Positions 7,649 through 16,300 are shown, numbered from the stretch's first letter. The stretch: 64,000 nt of DNA from Flavobacteriaceae bacterium (GCA_002707025.1 PALG01000026.1:124001-188000), one strand, 5' to 3'. Numbers and translations: made by a program. The notes: generated by a model from the sequence alone, not told the origin.

Positions 7649-9174
7649 CACGCATTGGGCCTATGTTCCTTTTTTAGAAGGTCGTTTACGGTTTTTACCG
7701 GGTTAAAAGTAATAAGAGGCACTTCTATAAACACGGTATTCCATTTTGCCATCGCACCATTCCAAAGTCCAGGTAGCTCTAATGCCTTTAAAGGTTTTCC
7801 GTTTTCAAATTTATTGGAAATAAACCCTGTAGTTGGATCTGAAAAATCTGTTAAATTGAATTTATTCCCTTGAAAATCACGCAACCCACAGACCAAATCC
7901 ACTGGATTGAAATGCGTAGCTTCCTTCAAAATGGACTTTTGGTGCGTATCGGTTACGTCTATTTGCGAAGCTTCCACAATTTGAAGGGATGTTGCCCCAT
8001 CGCCATCTTTCACCCAAAAAGGTCCACCACCAGGAGCTCCTGTGTTTTTTACTACCCCACAAACCCGTATGGGACGATGAAGCACTTCTATTAAATCGGC
8101 CCTTCCACTAGGGATATCTTTAATGTTCAATTCATTCCAAATAAAGCTGTGCATCTCCTTCATCTGTTCTATGGTGACTTCTTCCTGGAGGTCATTCAAA
8201 TACCCAAAAATCTTGCCTTGTAGCCAAAGTAATTTCCCGGCCAATACTTTTTTATAAAAAGCAATTTCTTCTACATACTCTTCTGCAGCCACATTATCAA
8301 TGTTCTTTATGAAAACCACATCGGCATCTACTTCGTTCAGGTTTGGAAGTAATGCTCCATGACCGGAAGGTCTAAAAACCAATCGATCCTCTTCATTTCG
8401 GAAAGGACGATTTTGATTGTTGACTGCAATCGTATTGGTTTCCTTTTTTTGAAAGGAATAGGAAATATGGAAATTTTTTCGGGTTTTCCTACTTACCCGA
8501 TTCTTAATGTTCTCAAACTCTTCCCTGAAAAACTTCAAGTGCTGTTCCGAAAAAGTAAAATGCAGATACACATCGTCGCCTACCGCTGCGTAGAAAGCAG
8601 ATTCATAGAGTTGCTCTTCAAAAGCGGTGGTACTGTATTTTTGGTATTTGTGAAATGGAATGAGCCCTTTGGGAAGATTTCCAAAATTAAGTCCCTCTTC
8701 TTCCAATAAGGCCTTAACAAACATATAAAACCGTTCCCCTTTCAAAGATTTCTTGTATTCAGGATACAGTTCCCTAATTTTAGCCCGTACCTGATTCACA
8801 AAAGCAAAATCTTTCATTCCATTAAAAAAGATTTCCACCTGCTTATTATTGTGTTTTTTTATAAAGTCTCGAAAATGTTCTTCAGAAGGCTGGTATTGAT
8901 CCAGAAAATCATATAAAAACCTGAACATGCGTGTAGCCGCTCCTGATGCCGGGACAAACTTTACGATTTCCCTTTGATCTTTGAGACTTTCATACAATTG
9001 TTCATATTCTTCCTTTTCTGAAAGAGAAAGCTGTTTAATGCCATTTCCAACTGTGGCAGAGGTCACAATATGGAGGGGCGGGATCCCTATTGTAAAAAAC
9101 TCCAACTGTTTGATAACCTGATTAATTGTGAGGCCTTGTTCTTTTATTTGACCAACATCCTTTTCCTTAAGCAT
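7648..9174 (-). CDS. DUF4301 protein with nucleotidyltransferase-like motifs
   Basis: A 508-residue protein of the DUF4301 family, function unknown. Two segments recall sugar-nucleotide pyrophosphorylases: FVPASGAATRMF (residues ~73-84), like the G-x-G-T-R loop that grips the nucleotide, and RPSGHGALLPN (~268-278), like the RPGGHG motif of UTP-dependent uridylyltransferases, followed by VDADVVFIKNIDN. A GT-A-type nucleotidyltransferase fold is my inference. It sits 1 base after the NadR-like kinase and overlaps arfB, inside a run transcribed from the YkoF-like gene. It could be part of the thiamine operon or merely a passenger. Confidence 0.85.
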   Translation of the reverse strand: MLKEKDVGQIKEQGLTINQVIKQLEFFTIGIPPLHIVTSATVGNGIKQLSLSEKEEYEQLYESLKDQREIVKFVPASGAATRMFRFLYDFLDQYQPSEEHFRDFIKKHNNKQVEIFFNGMKDFAFVNQVRAKIRELYPEYKKSLKGERFYMFVKALLEEEGLNFGNLPKGLIPFHKYQKYSTTAFEEQLYESAFYAAVGDDVYLHFTFSEQHLKFFREEFENIKNRVSRKTRKNFHISYSFQKKETNTIAVNNQNRPFRNEEDRLVFRPSGHGALLPNLNEVDADVVFIKNIDNVAAEEYVEEIAFYKKVLAGKLLWLQGKIFGYLNDLQEEVTIEQMKEMHSFIWNELNIKDIPSGRADLIEVLHRPIRVCGVVKNTGAPGGGPFWVKDGDGATSLQIVEASQIDVTDTHQKSILKEATHFNPVDLVCGLRDFQGNKFNLTDFSDPTTGFISNKFENGKPLKALELPGLWNGAMAKWNTVFIEVPLITFNPVKTVNDLLKKEHRPNA

Positions 9175-9175
9175 A

Positions 9176-9727
9176 CTAGTTTCTTTTCAATTCTTTCAAA
9201 AAATGCAACGCTTTTTCAAATCGTTCTTCCTTATTTCCTGAAAGCTTGGTATAGGGCAAATTTAAATTTTGTAATTCTTTTTCAAACATACGAAATAGGG
9301 TAGACCTATCATAAGGGCGATCCCTTAAATTGTCGGCCTCCCAAGGCACATCAATATCGGTTAAAAAATAATAATCGTACCGATGGGTAAAAGCCGCTTC
9401 CTTAATAGCATAAGGACAAAACCCTTCATAATAATATTCGCAATACACTTTTAGTTCTAATAAATTAGTGTCACAAAAAAGATACTTAGAAGCTTGAAAG
9501 GTGGCTTTATTTTCTGAAGAAATTTGTCCATTGGCAATAGGAATAAGATCTTCTTTAGAAATATTTTCTCCCTTTTTCTCAAGATATTCTCGCATATACT
9601 CTGGCACCCATTCGGTATTAAAATGAGCTGCCAACTGTTTGGCCAAGGTAGTCTTTCCGGTAGACTCTGGACCAAAAAGTACAATCCTTAAGCAGTTTGC
9701 GGGCTGTTGTTCAAGCTTTTTTTCCAT
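9176..9727 (-). CDS. NadR-like P-loop kinase (AAA_28 type)
   Basis: A 183-residue ATPase with Walker A GPESTGKTT (residues 19-27), followed by WVPEYMREYLEKKG, the signature seen in the ribosylnicotinamide kinase domain of NadR and related small kinases. Its ATG lies inside the permease gene, giving a 40-base overlap, so the two are tightly coupled. With a PnuC-type permease alone, nicotinamide riboside phosphorylation would be the obvious role. The adjoining YkoF-like protein and the TPP-controlled receptor favour thiamine kinase or pyrophosphokinase activity that traps imported vitamin. The choice between the two is inference. Confidence 0.82.
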   Translation of the reverse strand: MEKKLEQQPANCLRIVLFGPESTGKTTLAKQLAAHFNTEWVPEYMREYLEKKGENISKEDLIPIANGQISSENKATFQASKYLFCDTNLLELKVYCEYYYEGFCPYAIKEAAFTHRYDYYFLTDIDVPWEADNLRDRPYDRSTLFRMFEKELQNLNLPYTKLSGNKEERFEKALHFLKELKRN

Positions 9728-10320
9728 GTAAGATATCCTTGAATGGCTAAAATCGTAAAAATTAAATATTGCAAAGAAAGCACCCCTAACCCTCTATAGG
9801 CATACAGAGGAACGGTTATAAGGTCAGCAAAAATCCATAGCGTCCAGTTTTCCAATTTTTTATTTGCCATGTACCACATAGCGGTGAAGAAAATACCGGA
9901 AGTAAAAATATCCACATAATTCGCAAATTTGAGTTCATAATCAAACACCTTATACACTATAAAAGTAACCCCCATGGTAAAAACAAAAAGCACCAAGCCA
10001 ATTAGTTTTTCCTTAAAATTGGTTCTTGATATAGGGACCAAAGCTTTATCATCCTTTTTCCTTGCCCAATTCCACCAGCCATAGACACTCATGACCGAAT
10101 AATAGAAATTCATCATCATATCTCCAAAATATTCAGCTTTATATAAAAGATAAACCGTAATAACGGTAGCTACTAACCCTGTTGGATAAACTAAAATATT
10201 TTCCTTTTTAGCATACCAAACACTTGCTATTCCAAAAACAAACACAAGTGTTTCAAGAATGATATCCACCGTTGAAGCATTTTTGTAAGCCTCAAGAAAA
10301 AAATCAAAAATGGGGTTCAT
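9688..10320 (-). CDS. pnuC: PnuC-family vitamin permease (PnuT-like, predicted thiamine)
   Basis: A 210-residue inner-membrane protein with about seven hydrophobic segments and PnuC-family motifs (ENILVYPTGLVATVITVYLL, the WWNW aromatic patch at YGWWNWARK, and GLGVLSLQYLIFTILAIQGY). PnuC carries nicotinamide riboside; the Bacteroidota PnuT branch carries thiamine. It sits between a thiamine-binding-type protein (17-base overlap) and a P-loop kinase (40-base overlap), which supports import plus phosphorylation-driven trapping. I favour thiamine from this context. Confidence 0.88.
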   Translation of the reverse strand: MNPIFDFFLEAYKNASTVDIILETLVFVFGIASVWYAKKENILVYPTGLVATVITVYLLYKAEYFGDMMMNFYYSVMSVYGWWNWARKKDDKALVPISRTNFKEKLIGLVLFVFTMGVTFIVYKVFDYELKFANYVDIFTSGIFFTAMWYMANKKLENWTLWIFADLITVPLYAYRGLGVLSLQYLIFTILAIQGYLTWKKSLNNSPQTA

Positions 10321-10564
10321 AGTCGCTTCGGTCGCTTTTTACGATTTTAATATAAAGAAGTCCGCGTTCTATTGCCTCGAAGGCTATTTTCATTTCTTTC
10401 TGAAGTACCTTCATTACTTCATCATATTCTCCATACACCTGAGTGCTTAAAGGATTCTCCAACACGGTAAGACCGCTATTTCGCAATGATTTTATAAAAT
10501 TGATAATCGCCGGTTCATAATCGTCCTGTAACGGCGTTAAGGTAAGCTCTACTGAAATATCCAT
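10304..10564 (-). CDS. YkoF-like thiamine-binding protein
   Basis: An 86-residue single-domain protein resembling the thiamine-binding YkoF/MTH1187 family: a short ferredoxin-like fold beginning ISVELTLTPLQDDYEPAIINFI and containing STQVYGEYDEVMKVLQKEM. YkoF binds thiamine or its pyrimidine moiety in the cytoplasm. It is the first gene of the run YkoF-PnuT-kinase-DUF4301-arfB and has its own promoter box (10578-10613), but no riboswitch is visible upstream. Confidence 0.82.
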   Translation of the reverse strand: MDISVELTLTPLQDDYEPAIINFIKSLRNSGLTVLENPLSTQVYGEYDEVMKVLQKEMKIAFEAIERGLLYIKIVKSDRSDYEPHF

Positions 10565-10577
10565 AATACATTTTTCA

Positions 10578-10613
10578 CAAAGGTAAGAAACCTATTCCCG
10601 AAACTCATTCAAA
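10578..10613 (-). promoter_or_regulatory. Promoter of the YkoF-PnuT-kinase run
   Basis: The minus strand has TTTG at 10610-10613, a 24-base spacer and TACCTTTG at 10578-10585, matching the Bacteroidota TTG/TAnnTTTG pattern. It overlaps the end of the GGGP synthase gene, so the cluster can be transcribed independently. Confidence 0.5.
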
Positions 10614-11294
10614 GGCAGTACCCATGACTACCATTTGAGCTCCTGCACGGTAAGCCGCCTCAAGTTGGGCTTCCGTTTTAATTCCTCCCCCCACAATAAT
10701 TGGAATAGACAGTTCCCTTTTTACAGCGGCAATAATCTCTGGAGCAACGGGAACCTTGGCACCACTCCCTGCTTCTAGATATACTAGTTTTTTTCCCATC
10801 CATTGGGCTGCCTTTGCCGTATGGACAATTTCAACCAGGTTTTCCTGTGCAATGGGGTTTGTTTCGGTCACGCGTGCGACAGCAGAGGTATTTTGCCCAT
10901 CAACCAACAAATACCCTGTAGGTATGATCTCCAATTGGGTTTCTTTCAGAAAAGGAACCGCCTTGATCTGTTGCCCTACCAGGAACTCTGGATTTCTTCC
11001 TGAAAGTAAACTAAGAAATAAAATTCCATCGGCAGCAGCTGTAATTTGAGACACATCGCCCGGAAAAAGCAAGATGGGTTTTGCGGTATATAATTTTAAA
11101 GCCCTAACGACAGTTTCAGTGTAACCATCTGGGACGCTACTTCCCCCCACCAAAATATGTGTTGTTTTGGAAGGAAGTTTCCGAAGGAATTCAGCAGCAG
11201 TCTCCACATCAAATTTATCGGGATCAATAAGTATGGCCAAGAGTTTCTTTTCTTTTTCAAGGGCATCCACAAAGCTGTCGTATAATTTTTGCAT
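10605..11294 (-). CDS. Geranylgeranylglyceryl phosphate synthase family protein (PcrB/GGGPS)
   Basis: A 229-residue (beta/alpha)8-barrel prenyltransferase with LAILIDPDKFD near the N-terminus, HILVGGSS, LLFPGDVSQ, YLEAGSGAKVPV and IIVGGGI, all standard for the family. These enzymes link sn-glycerol-1-phosphate to a polyprenyl diphosphate by an ether bond. Bacteroidota members form a group related to the archaeal enzymes; the product and its use here are unknown. I place the start at the ATG at 11292-11294 because the longer frame (to 11345) would run 41 bases into the preceding gene. Confidence 0.9.
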   Translation of the reverse strand: MQKLYDSFVDALEKEKKLLAILIDPDKFDVETAAEFLRKLPSKTTHILVGGSSVPDGYTETVVRALKLYTAKPILLFPGDVSQITAAADGILFLSLLSGRNPEFLVGQQIKAVPFLKETQLEIIPTGYLLVDGQNTSAVARVTETNPIAQENLVEIVHTAKAAQWMGKKLVYLEAGSGAKVPVAPEIIAAVKRELSIPIIVGGGIKTEAQLEAAYRAGAQMVVMGTAFE

Positions 11295-11304
11295 CCCAAT
11301 ACTT

Positions 11305-11937
11305 TTATGAATGGAGAAGTGCATAAGCACAGGTAAAGCCTTCAAACTCCATAAACCAAACTTGATACTCCTGTTTTTTATGCTGAAATTCCACTTGAGC
11401 AGTCGTCTCTAAATCTTCCATGTCAAAATCTTCCACATAGATGTTTTTTAAAAAAGCCACTCCTTTTTCGGCAAAGCTCTTATAAAGACTCTCTTTAGCT
11501 CCCCAAACCATTGTTAATTTCCGAATAAGGGCCTCCTCATTGGCTAAGGTTCGGTATTCTTCAATCGGCGTAAATTTAGGAGCGATTTTTAAAATCTTGG
11601 GGCGTTGCATTTCAATATCAATCCCTACTTCAATATCACTTACTATAATGGCTGAAAAAGTAAAAGAATGGGTAATCGAGATTTTTTTTCCGTCTTTTAA
11701 ATGCGGTTTTCCTTTTTCGTCATAATACAGGTCAAAATCGGTATAACCCATTTTTTTTAAGAGGTGGCGCACGCTCATAAAACCTCTTTGGTGTAGGTCA
11801 CTTTTCATTCCAGCTACCCTATTCGCACAGTGATCGGTAAGGGAGATCCCTTCGGAAAGTACTTCAAAAGGTTCTTCTATCTTCCATATCAATACGTTAG
11901 TAGTAGGATTAACTGTTATTGTTTTGTAAAGAGGCAT
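11305..11937 (-). CDS. 4'-phosphopantetheinyl transferase superfamily protein
   Basis: A 210-residue Sfp/AcpT-type enzyme. Diagnostic motifs are ISITHSF (residues 86-92), the magnesium site GIDIE (105-109) and WGAKESLYK (145-153). It transfers phosphopantetheine from CoA to a Ser of acyl carrier or peptidyl carrier proteins. The next gene, GGGP synthase, starts 10 bases downstream, so the two are likely co-transcribed. It diverges from ahcY. Confidence 0.93.
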   Translation of the reverse strand: MPLYKTITVNPTTNVLIWKIEEPFEVLSEGISLTDHCANRVAGMKSDLHQRGFMSVRHLLKKMGYTDFDLYYDEKGKPHLKDGKKISITHSFTFSAIIVSDIEVGIDIEMQRPKILKIAPKFTPIEEYRTLANEEALIRKLTMVWGAKESLYKSFAEKGVAFLKNIYVEDFDMEDLETTAQVEFQHKKQEYQVWFMEFEGFTCAYALLHS

Positions 11938-11957
11938 GTATTTTGAAGGATATTACG

Positions 11958-11965
11958 TAATTTTG
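11958..11965 (+). promoter_or_regulatory. Putative -7 box of ahcY
   Basis: TAATTTTG matches TAnnTTTG, 41 bases before the ahcY start. No convincing -33 element is found. Confidence 0.45.
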
Positions 11966-12006
11966 CATCCTAAAATTAGGAACACAAATTATTCAAATAT
12001 ACTAAT

Positions 12007-13323
12007 ATGTCTACGAAAACCACGACTTACGTACCTTATAAAGTAAAAGATATTTCCTTGGCAGATTGGGGAAGAAAAGAAATTGAATTGGCCGAAGCCG
12101 AAATGCCTGGCTTAATGTCACTTCGTGAAGAATACAAAAACGAGCAACCCCTAAAAGGAGCCCGTATCGCTGGATGTTTGCATATGACCATTCAAACGGC
12201 AGTCCTCATTGAAACCCTAAAGGAATTAGGCGCCGAAGTTACCTGGAGCTCTTGTAATATATTCTCAACCCAAGATCACGCTGCGGCGGCCATCGCCGAT
12301 GCCGGTATACCCGTATATGCTTGGAAAGGGATGAACGAGGAAGAATTTGATTGGTGTATCGAACAACCCCTTTTCTTTGGGGAAGATCGCAAGCCTCTAA
12401 ATATGATTTTGGATGATGGTGGGGATTTGACCAATATGGTTTTCGATAAGTATCCAGAATTGGTGAATGGCATTAAAGGTTTAAGCGAAGAAACGACTAC
12501 AGGAGTACATCGTTTGTACGAGCGTATGGAAAACGGCACGTTACCCATGCCAGCCATCAATGTAAACGATAGTGTAACTAAATCAAAATTCGACAATAAA
12601 TTTGGATGCCGTGAGAGTGCCGTAGATGCCATTCGTCGTGCGACCGATATCATGATGGCCGGAAAACGAGTAGTGGTTTGTGGGTATGGAGATGTAGGAA
12701 AAGGAACAGCTGCATCCTTTAAAGGTGCCGGTGCCATCGTTACCGTTACGGAAATTGATCCTATATGTGCCTTACAGGCTGCTATGGATGGTTTTGAAGT
12801 GAAAAAATTGGAGACCGTTATTGAAAAAGCCGATATCGTTATTACCACTACCGGAAACAAGGATATTGTACGAGGCGAGCATTTTGAAGCCATGAAAGAC
12901 AAAACCATTGTTTGCAACATTGGGCACTTCGACAATGAAATTGATGTGGCTTGGTTAAAAAATAACCACGGAAGCACCCATGTGGAAATCAAACCTCAGG
13001 TAGATAAATATACAGTTAACGGAAAGGATATTATTCTTTTAGCGGAAGGACGCTTGGTCAACCTCGGTTGTGCTACTGGACACCCAAGTTTTGTGATGAG
13101 TAACTCCTTTACCAACCAAACTTTGGCACAAATTGAGCTTTGGAAAAACAGTGATCAATACGAAAACCAAGTGTATATGCTTCCGAAGCATTTAGATGAA
13201 AAAGTGGCTAAATTGCATTTGGAAAAAATTGGAGTAGAACTTACAGAACTTCGTGAAGACCAGGCCAAATACATAGGCGTGAAAGTTCAAGGCCCCTACA
13301 AACCTGATTATTATAGATATTAA
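12007..13323 (+). CDS. ahcY: Adenosylhomocysteinase
   Basis: A 438-residue protein of normal length for S-adenosylhomocysteine hydrolase, which splits SAH to adenosine and homocysteine and so keeps methyl transfer running. Substrate-domain motifs include [13 protein letters not shown] and [15 protein letters not shown]. The NAD-binding loop GYGDVGKG starts at residue 226, and the C-terminal [13 protein letters not shown] tail ends as in the family. It is monocistronic, closed by a terminator at 13371-13396. Confidence 0.98.
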   Translation: MSTKTTTYVPYKVKDISLADWGRKEIELAEAEMPGLMSLREEYKNEQPLKGARIAGCLHMTIQTAVLIETLKELGAEVTWSSCNIFSTQDHAAAAIADAGIPVYAWKGMNEEEFDWCIEQPLFFGEDRKPLNMILDDGGDLTNMVFDKYPELVNGIKGLSEETTTGVHRLYERMENGTLPMPAINVNDSVTKSKFDNKFGCRESAVDAIRRATDIMMAGKRVVVCGYGDVGKGTAASFKGAGAIVTVTEIDPICALQAAMDGFEVKKLETVIEKADIVITTTGNKDIVRGEHFEAMKDKTIVCNIGHFDNEIDVAWLKNNHGSTHVEIKPQVDKYTVNGKDIILLAEGRLVNLGCATGHPSFVMSNSFTNQTLAQIELWKNSDQYENQVYMLPKHLDEKVAKLHLEKIGVELTELREDQAKYIGVKVQGPYKPDYYRY

Positions 13324-13370
13324 TAGTAAAGGAAATCGATCCGTAGTTCTTTTAAAGAAGCGCTTTCTAA

Positions 13371-13396
13371 AACCCCGCAGAAATGTGGGGTTTTTT
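13371..13396 (+). terminator. Intrinsic terminator after ahcY
   Basis: ACCCCGCA and TGTGGGGT pair (one G-U) around a GAAA tetraloop, followed by a T run. It probably also serves as the limit of the convergent lipoprotein gene. Confidence 0.85.
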
Positions 13397-13397
13397 A

Positions 13398-13958
13398 TTA
13401 TTGCTCCAAAAACTGAAGCTCGTTGTATTGGGCCGTTATTAAATACTCTTGGCGTAAACTTTGGAGGTAGGAAACTGCTGATTCGTGATGCGGGTGATCT
13501 TCCTGTAAAACGTCCTGATATTCTGAATCGGTTAAGGTCATAACAATATACCAATGGCCTTTCCTGCTGCTATACTGGTTTTCCAATACAGGGCCTATAT
13601 TTGCAGTTTCTAAGGCCTTATCGGCCAAAACAGGTAAAAGATTATACGTTTTCGTGGCTTTCTCTACTTCATAGAAGGTAAGATACATCGTGTTTTGAGC
13701 AATTTGAACTGGTACATTGCCTGTATCATCATCGTACACTAGTTGGTATTTTTCATTAATGTAGGTGTAAAATTCATTTGCTTCTTTTGGGTCGTTAAAG
13801 GCAAAAACCTGCTGACTCTTAAAAACCTTGACAAACTTCTTTCCTTTTACCACTTTTCCATGCTTATAATTTGGTGCTATTTTTAACGGAATACAGCTAG
13901 CCAATAAGAGAAATAAGCCAAAGAAAGTTATAGATTTATAAGTCATTGTGTTATTCAT
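13398..13958 (-). CDS. Predicted lipoprotein, function unknown
   Basis: A 186-residue protein with a lipoprotein signal (FFGLFLLLASC, Cys near residue 22). The rest is soluble and alpha/beta in character with no motif I recognise; a His-rich patch (EDHPHHES) is present near residue 155. The start at 13958 overlaps the end of the preceding secreted-protein gene by 8 bases; an ATG at 13946 would avoid the overlap. The two secreted proteins likely form one transcription unit. Confidence 0.75.
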   Translation of the reverse strand: MNNTMTYKSITFFGLFLLLASCIPLKIAPNYKHGKVVKGKKFVKVFKSQQVFAFNDPKEANEFYTYINEKYQLVYDDDTGNVPVQIAQNTMYLTFYEVEKATKTYNLLPVLADKALETANIGPVLENQYSSRKGHWYIVMTLTDSEYQDVLQEDHPHHESAVSYLQSLRQEYLITAQYNELQFLEQ

Positions 13959-14823
13959 TTCTTAGAAATACGAACTTGGCACTTTCCCCTTTTTTGAGGT
14001 TTGTGACCGTTTCTATTTTATTTTTAGCATCCCTAATCTCCAGCATCACGGTATTTCCTCCAATAGTTCCGTTAGTTAAAGCCTTTACCGAAAGCTCTGT
14101 TTTTGATTTTTTTAAAGGAATTTCAATGACCTTTTTTTCTGAAAGAGCCTCTAAGTTTTGATAAAGAGGAGTCCCATTTACGGATAACGCAATCTTATCA
14201 CCGTCTTCCTGCCCTGCATCGTAAACAGTAAGAAATATGGTTTTCCCTTCAGCAAACATAGAAAGGGTCTCGTTTTTATTTAGTCTATGCGTATTGATGC
14301 TATCCAAGTCCCGAAGCAGGTGTACCTGGTCTTTTTTCTCCTGACTAATTAAAATGCTTCGTTCAACTTTTCGGTCTATTTTCTTAGCACGTTTTAAGAT
14401 TTTTCCGTAGTTCTTTAAGTGAATTTCGCCATTTATACATTCTTTTCCATCACTATACAGGCCCTTAAATGCTCCTGAAATATGTTGCTTTTCATTGAGC
14501 CGTTTCAATTCTCCGGAATAATGCAAAAAACAAAAATCATTTTGGTTAACGAACGATTTCGTATAAACAATTCCACTTTCATAAAACTCCAATACATTGC
14601 TTTTCTCGTCATAATAGCCAGAGAGATACGATTTGGTTTCATGAGGGCCTCCCATGTCGGTAATTGTATGCCCGGTCAAGGTACCTTTTTCTTCCGTAAA
14701 GGAAATTTTATAAGAAATAAACGAATCTTCCTGCAATTGAATCACACCCAAAAATTCATACTCACTTTGGGCTAAACTCATAAAACTTTGTAAAAAACAG
14801 AGAATAAATAAGACAGTTCTCAA
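13951..14823 (-). CDS. Secreted protein, function unknown
   Basis: A 290-residue protein with a cleavable signal peptide (LFILCFLQSFMSLAQS). The mature part begins with repeated beta-type stretches (EFLGVIQLQEDSFISYKISF, GTLTGHTITD), then a basic linker (KILKRAKKIDRKVER) and a C-terminal region with more beta strands. I do not recognise the family. It overlaps the following lipoprotein gene and diverges from the TM2 gene. Confidence 0.72.
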   Translation of the reverse strand: MRTVLFILCFLQSFMSLAQSEYEFLGVIQLQEDSFISYKISFTEEKGTLTGHTITDMGGPHETKSYLSGYYDEKSNVLEFYESGIVYTKSFVNQNDFCFLHYSGELKRLNEKQHISGAFKGLYSDGKECINGEIHLKNYGKILKRAKKIDRKVERSILISQEKKDQVHLLRDLDSINTHRLNKNETLSMFAEGKTIFLTVYDAGQEDGDKIALSVNGTPLYQNLEALSEKKVIEIPLKKSKTELSVKALTNGTIGGNTVMLEIRDAKNKIETVTNLKKGESAKFVFLRNE

Positions 14824-14874
14824 GAAATTTATTTTTTTTAGTTAAATTACAATATAACACAAATCCAATCATTT

Positions 14875-15222
14875 ATGAAAACAAAAATTATTCTTTCACT
14901 TTTGGTAATGATTATGGCGGTAAGTTCAAGTTACGCTTCATTTCCAGTAACCCGAACAGCCGCAACTAACACCACTACTACTGTAGCCGTAGACACGGAA
15001 GACAATACGGTATTGACTTCCCCTGCAGCAGCAGCGGCAGACGATACGTTTGTGATTGCCCTTCTATTGTGGTTCTTTTTAGGAGGACTTGCCGGGCACC
15101 GTTGGTACTTGGGAAGCCCTATTGGATGGAACATTTTGTTTATCCTAACATTAGGCGGACTTGGTATTTGGTGGATCATTGACGGAATCGATATCCTTAC
15201 CAAAAGATATCCTGGACTATAA
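14875..15222 (+). CDS. TM2 domain membrane protein
   Basis: A 115-residue protein: signal-like N-terminus (SLLVMIMAVSSSYA), a Thr/Ala-rich spacer to about residue 58, then the TM2 domain with two membrane helices separated by GGLAGHRWYLGSPIGWN and ending in GGLGIWWIIDGIDIL. TM2 proteins are small inner-membrane proteins of unclear role. It is followed by a strong bidirectional terminator. Confidence 0.88.
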   Translation: MKTKIILSLLVMIMAVSSSYASFPVTRTAATNTTTTVAVDTEDNTVLTSPAAAAADDTFVIALLLWFFLGGLAGHRWYLGSPIGWNILFILTLGGLGIWWIIDGIDILTKRYPGL

Positions 15223-15242
15223 TCCAGAAATTTAACAATAAA

Positions 15243-15275
15243 AAAACCCGAGTAAATTACTCGGGTTTTTTTTGT
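15243..15275. terminator. Bidirectional terminator between the TM2 gene and rpmA
   Basis: AACCCGAGTAA and TTACTCGGGTT form an almost loopless inverted repeat with A and T runs on either side, so it can terminate transcription from both directions. Confidence 0.9.
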
Positions 15276-15290
15276 TTTCAAAAGTTTGAT

Positions 15291-15554
15291 TTATGCTTCT
15301 CCTTGAGGCACGATAGAAACGAAGGATTTCCCTCCTCTTTTCTTTTCAAACTTAACAACACCGTCTACTTTGGCGTGTAATGTGTGGTCTTTACCTAAAT
15401 ACACATTTTCACCAGGGTGGTGTTGCGTACCACGTTGTCTTACGATGATATTCCCTGCAACAGCAGCTTGTCCTCCAAAAATCTTTACGCCTAGGCGTTT
15501 CGATTCAGATTCCCTACCGTTCTTAGAACTACCAACTCCTTTTTTGTGAGCCAT
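15291..15554 (-). CDS. rpmA: 50S ribosomal protein L27
   Basis: An 87-residue protein beginning [16 protein letters not shown] with the conserved [21 protein letters not shown] and [14 protein letters not shown] motifs. It has no cleaved N-terminal extension of the Firmicutes type. It lies 38 bases downstream of rplU, the usual arrangement, and shares its promoter. Confidence 0.98.
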   Translation of the reverse strand: MAHKKGVGSSKNGRESESKRLGVKIFGGQAAVAGNIIVRQRGTQHHPGENVYLGKDHTLHAKVDGVVKFEKKRGGKSFVSIVPQGEA

Positions 15555-15592
15555 TTTCTTTCGGTTTTATTTTGTTATACTTCAGCGGGCGC

Positions 15593-16300
15593 TTATTTAG
15601 CTACACCACCATCTAATTTATCCTGTAATTCTTTTAACTCGTCCCACTTTCCATCGGCAGCCAATTGAGCTTGCTGTGGCCAAGTATCTGGAACGTGATT
15701 TCCACGAACACCTGAAATAATTTCAGCGATATCCTCTGGCTTTGATTTTGCCAAGTCTGCATAGGTAGCGATTCCAGCTTCCACCAAAGTTTCAGCGATT
15801 TTTGGACCAATACCTTCAATCTTTTTAAGATCGTCTGCTTTTCCTGAAGCTTTCTTTGGAGCGGCTTCCTTTTTAGGAGCTGCTGCTTTGGTTTCAGTTT
15901 TGGCTGCTTCTTTTTTAGGTTCAGCTTTTTTAGCAGGAGCCGATTTCTTAGCTTCTTTACTTTCAGCTTTGGTCGCTTTTACAGCGCCCGAAGCCACAAT
16001 GCTTTCAATAACGATTTCAGAAAGATACTGTCTGTGTCCATTTTTAACACGGTATCCTTTTCTTCTTTTCTTTTTGAAAACAATCACCTTATCTCCTTTA
16101 AGGTGCTTTAAGACTTTTGCTCCAACTTGAGCTCCGTCTATAGCGGGGGCGCCTATGGTTACTTTGTCACCATCGCCAATAAGAAGTACATTGTCAAAAG
16201 CAATGTTATCACCTTCTTCTACGGCCAAACGGTTTACAAAGACTTTTTGGTCTTTTGCAACTTTGAATTGCTGCCCTGCTATCTCTACAATTGCGTACAT
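15593..16300 (-). CDS. rplU: 50S ribosomal protein L21 with C-terminal helix-hairpin-helix extension
   Basis: A 235-residue protein. Residues 1-104 are canonical L21 (MYAIVEIAGQQFKV, KKKRRKGYRVKNGHRQ). Residues ~105-156 are a Lys/Ala/Glu-rich linker, and the remainder is a helix-hairpin-helix-like domain (LKKIEGIGPKIAETLVEAG, residues ~159-177) with a Trp-containing tail. Typical L21 stops near 103 residues. The extension recurs in Bacteroidota, but its role is unknown to me. The start is the ATG at 16298-16300; the frame is open ten codons further but only L21 residues count. A promoter lies at 16361-16392. Confidence 0.96.
   Translation of the reverse strand: MYAIVEIAGQQFKVAKDQKVFVNRLAVEEGDNIAFDNVLLIGDGDKVTIGAPAIDGAQVGAKVLKHLKGDKVIVFKKKRRKGYRVKNGHRQYLSEIVIESIVASGAVKATKAESKEAKKSAPAKKAEPKKEAAKTETKAAAPKKEAAPKKASGKADDLKKIEGIGPKIAETLVEAGIATYADLAKSKPEDIAEIISGVRGNHVPDTWPQQAQLAADGKWDELKELQDKLDGGVAK

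Noticed and set aside
11938-12006. SAH or SAM riboswitch before ahcY
   Set aside because: The gap is only 69 bases and shows none of the conserved blocks of these aptamers; a promoter box alone is visible.
12276-12992. Long open frame (238 codons) on the minus strand
   Set aside because: It lies wholly inside ahcY on the opposite strand and its translation has no family-like motif; it reflects codon use of ahcY.
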